Assembly (NCBI GenBank): GCA_946406115.1 | Contig: OX291546.1 | Location: 8,425,019 to 8,489,018, forward strand | DNA from: Apoda limacodes | Lineage: Eukaryota > Arthropoda > Insecta > Lepidoptera > Limacodidae | DNA: 64,000 bases | Direction: 5' to 3' | Shown: one piece after another, positions 48,801 through 60,800 of the stretch | Layout: every line of letters begins with the position of its first letter | Numbering within the stretch: the first letter of the stretch is position 1 | Program-made: the position numbers and the translations under genes | Notes under the pieces: generated by a model | Told to the model about the DNA's origin: nothing | Seen by the model: only the letters and a program-made list of their open reading frames with translations | The model's database searches: none

Positions 48801-51800
48801 ACCGTGTAGACCACAAAGGGTGCACGAGAAACAGTTGTGAGGAAAACACATTTATAGGTACATAGTTACGTGCGCTTTGATAACTGTATTTGAAAGTGGC
48901 TGAACTAATTAGATTCTATTAAAAGCCTGACCTCGTATTAAAATAATAGGTAATATAAGTACGGGTATTTCTGTCACAAACCACGTTTGAAAGAAACAAC
49001 TAGTTTCAATATACATATAAAAACAAAAATATATAGTATAATTAATAAAGGTCACTAAAACATAAAATTTATTTAAATATTTCTCTAAAATGTCTGAAAA
49101 TACATTTTTTATATCACCCAGTATAAATTATAAAAAGGTTCAACACTTGTACACACACACAGACACACACATACATACATACATACATACACACATGCAC
49201 ATATATTAATTATTAATTACCTAATTAGCAGGGCCGGATTTAGAGGTCTGGAGGCCTCGGGAAAACAAAGATGTGGAGGCCCCCTGGCCCCAAATTAGTT
49301 TCCAAATAAAATGATATTTTTTTTTAGAGTTTACCAAATAATTTATTGTGAAACCAAGAAGATTCTTTTAGTACTTAACAAACATATATTAATATAATCA
49401 ATCGGAAACAAGAATTATCTGAAATTAAATTTTAGCGTTAACGAACGGAATCTTCAGAGTTTTTTTCACCGAAAAATTGTTGATTGTTGGAAACACTTAA
49501 TCTTAATATTTTAGCTGATGACAATTGTAAAATATAGTCGAAAAATTTCAATTTTCTGTTTTTTATTTAAATATGTCCTAAAATAATACTAGGTATTATA
49601 AGGAATAAAAATATATATATAAAGTAACGGTAAACGTAACGTGGAGAGACGACCTAGTGACGTGAATAAAGCCGCAGGAAGCCAGTAGACGCAGGTGGTT
49701 CAAGACAGCAGGTTAAGGATATATTTGGGAAGGCCTACGTTCAGCAGTGAAGAAGAAGTGGATTTGTTCAGATGAACATGATGGTCATGATACAAAGTCT
49801 AAACATTTACAAAATTAGGATTATGATGTTCGTAAGGGGTACGTGTAAAATGTCTTTTGACCCTTTGGTTTTTCACCTCAGTAACACAATATTAACAACG
49901 TCGTTGCCGATTTAGTTCTAAGTGAAATGTAAGTTGTAAAGTATAAATTATCACATTGAATGCCTACTGTGCCAGGTGTCCGCGTCATATAAATGCATTA
50001 AATTCAACCCACCAGGTTCCTGGTCCTGCTTTACAAATAGCAAGTTTGGTCCCATACGGCACGCGGCCCTTTTGCCTCGGTTCAACGATTAGATGGGCTG
50101 AGAGAATCATCGACGATCCCAAACTCACAAGCTGTATCGAACCCTTCAGTCTGACGAGAGAGTATGCCTCAGTGTGTGTGTTCTACCGCTTTTATAATGT
50201 GACGGGATGTAAATATGTCTTGAGCAATTGTTTGAAATTGTACCAACCTACTACTTTCTATCATCGCACCGCTCGCCATCAGCAGGGAATTTATCCAACC
50301 TCATTGGTCACGCACAGTGCGGTCTAATTCTTCCCGCAAACGTTTATATTAATGACTAGCGGTCCCGGCGAACGTTGTTTCGCTAAGTTTCTCTCTGACC
50401 CCGCAAACGCTGTTTCTACAGGCGCACCACTGCGATGTTATTTTAAAACTGCGATATCTCCTAAGATATTCATTGAAATCGAATGATGTAACAGGCAATT
50501 TTGTTTTAAATTAAATACTTGTGATGAATAACGCATTTATTTAGATAAGGATTGATATCATGTTTATAAAAACACCTTCGCAAATAATGCATTATTTTAG
50601 AACAAATTTGGTTAGCATAAAAAAGGTTATAGTGAGCCAACAAAAGATAGACATATACTGTCGCGGACTTTTTTGTCATACATGGTTTTTGCGAAATTTT
50701 AACCGATTACGCAGTGCACGCAGCGGAAGCTTTCAAAAGGAAAAAAAAACCCCGTTTTTAAAACATTATTCATTGGGGCTCAGCTCCTATTGGTCTTAGC
50801 GTAATGATATATAGCCTATAGCCTATAGCCTTCCTTGAATGGGCTATCTAACACTGAAAGATTTTTTCAAATCTGACCAGTAGTTCCTGAGATTAGCGCG
50901 TTCAAACAAACAAACTCTTTAGCTTTTTAATATTAGTATAGATGAATTATGGATTTCTAATTATTTACAAAGTATATACGTATATACGTATTAATTAATT
51001 AGGTATATTATAAAAATAAATTCTAATTAACACTACATGTGGTTTTCCCTGATTTCCGATATAGGGAATCTCTATTTTTCTGGAATCAGTGTCTTCCTCA
51101 GTAATATTAGCAAAGAATAAAAAGTAGTAGTAAAGATGCAACAAATAAGAAGAAAGTTACATATTTGCGGTTTTAAGAACTAGATTATATGTTTATGTAG
51201 GTGTTTGTGTATTTATAACTGCAGTAAGTAAATTTTGAGATAATATAAGTACGTTATATATTTTTATGATTTTGACGACACTGGAATTACAAGTTTTATA
51301 CTGTGACAAATAATAATATGGAGACTCACAACTTTATGATCAGCGCAGTGCTCGGCGTAAATATCTCTGATGAGTGTGTCGAGGGTTCTCTGTCGTTTCA
51401 GTGCGAAGGTCGGTGTCTGAAACGCTGCCTTTTCGCCATTCATGAGTTTCACCTTAAACCAAACATAAAAGTTCAAGAACATATCAACCAATAATATACA
51501 AAAATGAAACAAAATATGCTATACCTAAATATTTAAAAGGCCAAGTTTTTAATTCTCAAAAGGAGGTAATCAGTAGCTGGCTACAAACCCACACGATGAT
51601 GTGGGGGACAGTCTTTTACCAGCCGTCTCCAGTCCTGCGTAACAGGATGTCCTATCATTGGTTAAATGAAAGGCGTTGATATAATCAATGAGATGGGTTA
51701 TGTAATAATTGGTTAAATATCAAATATTACAATGGGTAATATTATTACGTAAACAACGCTCTCATTGTACTTTACTTGATATCGCCGTATAATAAATTCA

Positions 51801-54800
51801 TGATATGCGTGATATAACGAAGTTACTGTAGAGATATAGTGGTAACGGAAAAGGGTAAATAGTCATAAAACGAGGTAGATGTGTCAGAACAAACGTTCAT
51901 GGAGGGGTCAGCTACATCTATTACGGTGTGATGCACGCAAACTGGATATTCTAAAAATTTATGACCTTTTAAAGTTTTCCTTTATTTCCATTTTTGTTTT
52001 TATTATTATCGTCTGTTTAAAAAAATATTAAACAAAACTAATAATGAAGGTATAAAAGATTAATTGTTATCAAGTGTTTATTAGTTCATTATTCTATTAT
52101 TATTTTTGGAAAAGGTCTAGATGCCTCAGAAGGCCTCAGAGCGAATGCTGAAAATAAACTGACATAACACTAGTTAAAAAAAACTCGATTAGAAAATTTC
52201 TTGTCGGACCAGTGAATTATACCATTAATGGTACAAATGATACTAAGTTAATTTCATATCACATAGTAGTTAGTTTGTGAATTGGTCCAGTCCAGTTTGG
52301 ATGTTTTCCATATCATCAAGATTGATGCAAATATTTTTTACTGTAAGTAATTAACTTTAAACTTATTTCACAATTAAAATGCTAAATACGTGAAAAAAAG
52401 GAAAACTTTTATTTGTAAAATGATGAGGTTCTAGAACTTAGATTATTTTCCCCCCATGTGTAATCTTTACTAACTTCTAATAGTTTGTCTAGAATTGGCA
52501 AAGGGATATTTTATTCTGTCTCCGGTTTATTTTACTGCTTTTCACAATAAAGCTGATGTTTGCGACTTATATGACATAAATATATAAAACCACCATAGTC
52601 CCTGTTTTGTCAGAGGCAGTGTTGCGGCGATGGGCTCACCAAATGGCACGCAGGACTAAAGCGGTTGGTAAAACAAGGCAATCCCCACAGATTAGGTGTT
52701 AGTGTGCATCTAGCCACTGGTTAACCTCTTGGAATAAAAAACCTTGAAGTTATATATATACGTTCATGCATAAACTCGTATTTTATTAATATTAAACTTA
52801 ATACGTTTTTTTTTCATTTACTTACTAATAAGAATTCTCGGAACAGCTGTGGATCATTAAAAACGGGAGGACATGGCAGAGAGGGTCCAAATGGAGGTAC
52901 GGTGTCGTCACTGTACACACTTAGCCGGTAGCCCTCCCCTTCTACTTCAGACACTACTGCGAATATATCTATTTGCATCTTAAGGAAAAATAACTAGAAA
53001 CAAAAGATGATAGATGACAGAAGATGTTTTCTGAGAAATTATGTATTTTTATAAGCTAATATTTTGCTGACTAAACAAAGAACCAAGTTGCTTTCTACGC
53101 CAGGGCAAGTGCACCAACTTTCGCCACATTATTTTACTATTATAATATGAGTAATTAACTACATATGCAGGGTAAGTTGACGCTTAATTTTAATTGCGTT
53201 GAATTTTTTACATCAAATAGAATTTCAAGATTACTTATTACCAAATGTAATAATTGCAGTGTGAATGTTTAAAAGTGTTAACTTTTATGCGAAATAATTT
53301 AAAATCTATGTCAGGCGTCAGGAGTCAACCACATGGTTCTAGTAAATATTCTATGTCATTTCTTAAATGTAAATATCACAGTTGAAAAACAACTAAGCTT
53401 TCACATTTTGGTGTAAGAGCGATCAAAATCGTCGCAACCGTTTCGCATTAGTTACGAATTTAATTTTATAAGACTGCATTGCATTTTCATTTTTAATTGA
53501 AAAACGAAGCAAGTTAAAAAAAAACCAAGTGTCACAATTATTGTAGAGGAATTGATAATGTGCATATTTTTTTTGATTTTCTGATGCTTCTGAAACCGAG
53601 TAGTTGCCTTTAAAAATCTGCTAAATTTCACTGAATTCTGTAATAGGGGCCTTAAATAATGTATATAGATACTATACTCAAAAGGCCCCATATTTTTACC
53701 CACGTAAAAGCCTATTCCCCTGAGAAACGTTTGTGTAGGATAAAAGGTACATATCCTTTAAGTTAATCTAGGATATAGTCTATCTGTGGGATAAGTTTAA
53801 TGCAAATCCGTATAGCAGTTTATTCGTGATTGAGAATCAAACTTGCGAAAACCAAGTACCTATTCGTGATGTCTTTACTTATAATAGATACCTACTCGCA
53901 TTATTGATATTACCTACTAGAGGTACAGCACTAGTGCCCATCATATTAGTAACGTGGCGTACCTTTACCCCTACGGTAGACACTCTTGCCTAGGTCTTGG
54001 TATGTTATTGTTTTTGTAAAGGATACGTGTAAAATGACTTTTGACACACTGTGGGTTGAAGGTGTTGTGGACGGCGTCCTCGGTGAACACTATGTTAACG
54101 ATGTCATTGCCAATGTGCCTCTTCCGCTCCAGCTGTAGCCATATTATAATATTTGTTTAGTGTTTTAAAATCATATTTCACTAAATATGATACTTATCAA
54201 GTCTCTATAGCTTTTACCCGCGTTTGTTATAGACTAGCTGTTTTTTTTTGTGCTCGGCTTCTAAGGGACTTAGCTTGATGTTAAAAAGCTTATAACATTC
54301 CTTAAAAAATGTGCTATCAAATGCAAAAAGAATTAGGCAAATCTGACGGGTAGTTCCAGAGATTAGCACGTTCAAACAAAAAACAAAACAAACTTCAACT
54401 TTATCCAAACTAATATTATAAATGCGAAAGTAGCTCTGTCTGTCTGTTACCTCTTCACGCTTGAACCGCTGAACCAATTAAGATGAAATTTGGCATAGAG
54501 ATAGCTTGAGTCCCAAAAAGTAAAATACTTCACAAATACTTAAAAATATCAAATTTAAGTCGTTTTTTTTTAATTTGGAAGTTGCTATTGAAATCCAAGA
54601 CCGATAATCGAATTTAGGGCGGGTGAAACCGCGGACAAAAGCTAGTTACTTATATTAGTATAGATAGGTACCAAAATAATTCAAGGGATGGCCTGTACCG
54701 TTGCAGTGGTAAATAATATTGTGCATTAGCTGAAAAATTGTAGTAAACAAAATGTGACTTTAAAACTGTAAAAACGATACATATATAACAAATTAAGGAA

Positions 54801-57800
54801 GTTAAAACAGGTAATAATCAGATGCCTGACTTTTTGCAATGAGGTTTTTAATATCTTTTATGGGTGTATCGTTGAAAGGTGTTAGATAAGTTTGTTATAT
54901 CTACGCGTGCCCTTTAGTTAAATAACCATGTAAAAAGAGCATGCGACATTGCATGTTGATTGAAGCAGTTAAGAAAACAGCCACCGACCTGCTGTTTGTT
55001 GTCTTTGGAGAAGGGCAACATAGTGGACACGTGAAACATTATCTCATGCCCTTGGTGCATCGTGTAGATGGAATGGCTCCCCGTCATGTCACCTGTTTAA
55101 TACTTAATATTACTTGCAAGTATGTTTACAAACATCTGACGGAAGATACGTTGCGTATATGTCGGTCAAGTTACACCGAAACAGAAAAAATAGATATTAA
55201 ATATTTATTTATTAAATCGGTCAAATGTGTACAGTTGTACCCATGTGCAATAAGATCGTCAATGTATCCTATGTTTATGCGCATTTTATATATTAAAGTA
55301 TATTATTATTATTACAACCGTACACATTTGACCGATTTTCCGTTTGAGCGTCGAGCGTACTGACAATCGAATTAAATATAAATCCTTGGTGAGTACTGAC
55401 TGACTACGCTAGTTAGCGACATCCCTCGACTTATTCAGTTGAATTGAACCCGAATATATATCAACGTATTTTCCGTCAGATCTTGTGGGCCAACCCTTAG
55501 GATTTTAAGCGCATTGATTGCGACGGTGTTAACGATAAAATCTTATACGGTATCTAATGCCTTTACTGTTCTCACATACTAACTGTTTTATTTGTAACCT
55601 TATACCTTTGTCACGTTGTCGTGGCTTTTAGTCTATTTAAGTGTTAAATTTATGTAAATTGCTGTACTTATTTATTATTGCAATGTCAGTATTAACTGTA
55701 CAAACATTAAGTTTTGATATAAACAAAATAATGTTATTCTCTGTTTTATTTACTACCAATGAGATCAAAGTATGTCTATATTTTTATTGTTAAAAATTCT
55801 GTCTAAAGTTTATAGTCATGTACTTTTTTATATCAAACTTTTTTAAAAACTAAAGTACCTATAGGTAAGCTTATTTTTGTTTCCATAACTAAATCATTTG
55901 TAAACGGGAAATTTCTGGAAGAAAACTTTGATAGAAGATAATTGACATTAATTAATATTGAAGTAATTATATAAAAATCTAATATCGCTAGAAAACGTTT
56001 GAAATTTTTAAAGTATATTTTAATTACCTTTGACGTCAAGTCCGCCCCGAAAGCGGTTCCAGCCTCTTAATCGAATTTTATCACCTAAAAGTGAAATAAA
56101 TCTTTCCCATTTTTCGTCGCCTTTTTCTGAAAAAAAAGGAGTATTTTATAGAAAAATTCTTCTTCGTAAAATATGGCTACGAAAGTTTAACGTTGTAAGC
56201 ACACGCATAATTTACTTTTATGGAATATTTTAATATATTTAGTTTTTGATTGTTATGTGATCAAACTTTTTACGGGGAACTCGCCTGCTGGCGGTAAGTC
56301 TCTCCTTCGAAATCGAGGCTCACGCCGGTCGAAGGGACGCCCCCGAGAGTGACAATCCAAGCCGAGGCTCCCCCCGCAGGGAGCCCTTGAGCGTTGGGCG
56401 CTATATGGGCTAAGGCTCCTTCAGAGTCTCGCCCCAAAAAGCCAACTGCATAGTCAGTCAGACAAAAAATGGTTTGATCCTCTTATAGGAAAATAAGCTA
56501 ACCGTTAGACAGCATCTCGTCATCGGTCTTTTGACTAGGTTTCATTAACATTACTCCTATTTTAAAATTAACAGAGCCCTCTTGTTCCTCCAACAGTAAA
56601 ACATCTTTCTGTAGCTCCGCACATGTTATCTAAAATAAGAAATTAATAAGTTAAACCAATGCAATGGAAATAGAATACGGTTAAACCAAACAATGTAATT
56701 TTTGAAATAATGTACACTTGTTTAGATATGCAATTTAAATTTTACTATTTAAAATGATAGACTTATGATATGAAACATCTAAATAAATTATTGCTGTCAC
56801 CACAATTTGTGGGTTTTTCACCAACGAACTTTGCACCACATAGAATAAGACTGAGTTTTATTTATTATACTACGGTATTGATCAGGAAAGTAAAATTAAT
56901 TGCAAATTATTGTAACAAGTGGGTATAATGTTCAGGATTTAGCTAGCTTTAGTTTAGCGTGAGTACAGGGCATAACTCAAGAGCACACTCTTTAAGCACC
57001 ACTGCTGGGATATCGTCTAGCCAACTCGACTTTTGAACGTCTAGAGAAATAGAGTAAGACCAAGGTAGACAATAGTACATTGTTCACCAAGGGGTGAAAG
57101 TGACTGATTTCTTTCAGATGGCACTGTACCAAATAAAAAGAAGCTATTTAATTATTTCGTCAGCTTTTAAATAGAATGTGCTTTTTTTATTAAGGCAAGA
57201 TAGTATAATCTCTGCAAACACGTACTTTCAACCCTATTTTTGACTATGCATGAAGGTTCTTTCAGAGCATGTGTAGTGTAAATAATCAATTCTTTATAGA
57301 TATGTTTTCATTTTGTTAAAAATTGGGAATATACTTGTTTCTTTCTTGCGCACTTGTTATTGCATTTACTCATTTCGCTTTTTCAGTCATGCATTGGCAA
57401 AATCTAAAAAAAAATCGAATATTTGTGTGCAATCCGAAAAAACATCTCTAAAGGGGATGTAAAAGTTTGTAAAGAACGAAAAAAGTAAAGTGTGCTGTAA
57501 CCTGTTATCCCGTGGATAATATAGTACCTACTCGATATTTAAGTTTACCTCTCTAGGTATTTTGTCAACTTTTTCCATTGCAGAGAATTGTGTCAGTATT
57601 TGTTTGACAGTAGGTCTCGTGGAAGCCTGTCCCCCGCTCCACGTACTTGGTGGTAAATATATTTTGTGCGCTCCCTGAAAGATACCAAAGGATTTAATAT
57701 GTTTTCGTTCAAAGAAACTAATAACTTTTACCTTAACACCCCAGTTGACAAGAATTTTCCGACCTATATCACACAAATAGCGTCACGTTCACTGAATCCT

Positions 57801-60800
57801 CGTATTAGGTGGATCTAAAATATTTTCCAATTTACTGCTTATTTTAATATAATCCGAGATAGAAAATATAATATAACTTTATTTACAGAGCTCAAGTGCT
57901 GCTTACGTTAGTAGTGTAATAGATAGATGATTTTACTGCGCGGCCACACTATGCTCCTCACGCTGCTCCTCGCGTTGCCACGATGTTGCCCTCTCTGGCC
58001 ACACACTTCTCTACTCGCTCAATTAATCGCGACGCTCAGTACTAGGTCCTTTGACTCGCGCCCAAAAACCGATAAAACAGGGAGCGGTGGGCGTGACGAG
58101 GAGCATGACAAGTAACGTGGCCACACTACGTCGCTGCCTCCTTTCCTAGCTACTTATACTCTCGACGAGTGTGTGGCCGCGCGGTTAGATATATAGTTTG
58201 ACAACTCACCATTTTGTTAAATAGTATGGCTCGTAAAAGTCCGGCTCCACTTTCTTGAACCACGCTTAGTAAATAGGGTTCTCTAGATCCATCAACCCCT
58301 ATGTAATTCTGATGCACTGGAATATATAGGTAAATAAGTTGACAGAAAAAAAAAACACATTTATTATACATACTAAAGTTAATAATACACACTTAATTAA
58401 AAGTTTTATTTTACATTTAAACTATATTATTAGGGGATGTTTATTATTTAGTTTAAAAATAATTGGGCTACCTATATAAATAAAATTTTATCAAAGTTTA
58501 ATTTACAACTACTAAAGTACTATAAGTATTACTTGTATGTGTGATTTTTTGCTATAGCAAGTTCTTGCTTCTTTTTAATATTTGGTACATAAAATATTTA
58601 CATATCCGTTAAAAACCGTTATAATTTGGTTTTAGTAACGCGTCGTCTGCGGAAGATGACACACGGATAGAATGACCTACTAGACAACAGGAATTACGCC
58701 TACTGTAGGGCGTTTTATCTTCATATTCCTAAAATCGAATTTAATATGGCCTTAAACATAGTTTATCATCAATTTTTAACTAAGTAGTTCGTTCCATTAG
58801 AACAAACTTGTGTTTTCTTCGCTGTGTATGTGACCTACTTTATGTTGGTAATCAGGGTAAGTACAAACGAATTGATGTTAAGTCTGTTCCGTTTTCCCAC
58901 GCTTCTTTATATACCTATCTTCATAAACTTGTGTCTAAGTACTTTTTTTTCCTGTTTGTTCAACTAACACTTTCAATATTGAGACGCTATTTCTGTGTAG
59001 AACTGGAATTTTTTCGGAACCAAAGAGTCATTAATTTATGTAATAAATAATAAATCACGAGATGTATAGGAAAGGCGTATCCACGTTTTTTTGAAAGAGG
59101 GGGAAATAGTGTCACAAGGGACCAAAATAATGTATTGAGAGCGAGAGCAATTGTTTGAATCCAGAGCGAAGCGAAGGTTTCTAGAGTAAAATCCTAAGCG
59201 TAGCGAGGATAACACAATATAACGAAAGTAGAATGTACTTACTTTTACCCAGAAAATATTTGAAATACCATCGAGTTTGGAATTCTGGGTTTTCGAGAAC
59301 TGGTGCACTCGGAGGCCCGAAGAGCTGAAACAAGGAAAACCTGGTGATGATTCTGTAGTAGCGTAGAGAGAAAGTACCCTATAGCCTATGAGCCTATACA
59401 CAAGTATGACCTGATTAGGAAAAAAATCCAAATATATATTCTGTAACTATGTACTATCTGTTACTTTCGGCTCCCTCGCAGCCTAGTTGGTATTGAGGTC
59501 AGCTGCTGTGCAGAGGGTGTGGGTTCGAGCCCCACACTGGACAAACGTTTGTGTTTGTCTTGAGTGTGTATGTAATTATCTATGATATGTATGTATTCAC
59601 AAAAAAAGTAATATATATGTATTTGTATCCGTTGTCTGGTATCCATAACACAAGCTTTGCTTTTGGGCCAGACGGCGCTGTGTGAAATGTCCGAAAATAT
59701 TTATTATTTATTTATTTATAGCGATTATTTAAAAAAATAAAATAAAAAAAAAGATTTTGTAAGTCAATAATAATAATGGCCAAGATACGAAGAAAAAAGT
59801 TACTATAGATCATCAAAAATGTATTCCAAGATATAACAATGGATGGACCACCCTTGGTTTAAATTGGAGAACTGTAAAGATGTATGGCGGTTATAGTTAT
59901 TAATAAAATTCTGTCAGAACTGATAGGAGTTTCCGCAGAAATAACAATTACAGAATCCACGTAAACTAACCATAGCTTGCTATAGAAAACTTCCTCTATG
60001 TAATCAAGCTAATCAAGGATTTCTCACAGCTAAGCGAATTAAGCGCGGGCGAAGCTGCTGGCAAAAGCTAATTTATACTAAAAAGTTTCTCGCTGACTTT
60101 GTTTACATTGAAATCTACTTCCAAAAACACCTTGAGTTAATAGCACCTAGCACATTAACTATGATTAAAATCTATGTCACTTTATAAATTTCTTTTTCTT
60201 TTATCTTATATAAATGAAATCCGCCCTACATGTGAACTGAATAAAGCTGTGATAAATTGCGGCCCTACATACATTGCGATTGTGTTAGCAGGCTGTTGTT
60301 AAAGAAGATTATTTAGGCCAGTATAAGGATCTACTTGTGCCCTGAAAATTATTTATTGTTTACACGGAGTTGGAACCACAGTCGTAATTTTGTGAATTTA
60401 TTTCATGGCACGAATATTATTATAAGTATGAACCACAAATTTAGTTTGTTTTATTCTTATTTTTTGCTATTTTAACCCCTACACAAAAAGAGGGATGTTA
60501 TAAGTTTGATCGCAATGTGTGTGTTATAAGATTGACGTGTGTGTCTGTCTGTGATCTCGTAGCTCCCAAACGAATAGACCAATTCTGATGGGGTTTTTTT
60601 TGTGTGATAGCTGATGTAATCGAAATGGTTCTTAACTATAAATATTAGCCCAGTTTGGAGCCCCGTAGCTCATTTCTTACTTAACAAAAGGTTTTAACCA
60701 ACTTTTACTTGTCTAATTAATAGAATTTTGGCAAACTGTTACTTCAATGGTATTTCCAAGACATTGAAACCTTGAGCTAATGATGCAGCATCAAGTATTT

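Noticed and set aside
54941..55363. 140-codon plus-strand frame
   Set aside because: It is the shadow of GARNL3 exon 7 on the opposite strand plus neighbouring intron.
56084..56090. Internal TTTTAG/GT in GARNL3 exon 6 as an acceptor
   Set aside because: Starting the exon here loses conserved residues (WERFISLLG) and breaks the phase from exon 5.
57733..57776. Possible 32-base exon (frame [10 protein letters not shown]) between GARNL3 exons 3 and 4
   Set aside because: It has splice-like borders, but 32 bases would break the frame, and the protein aligns with the vertebrate one when exons 3 and 4 are joined directly.
57927..58115. 62-codon plus-strand frame with a leucine-rich start, like a signal peptide
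   Set aside because: It lies wholly inside a MITE with inverted ends and has no gene context.
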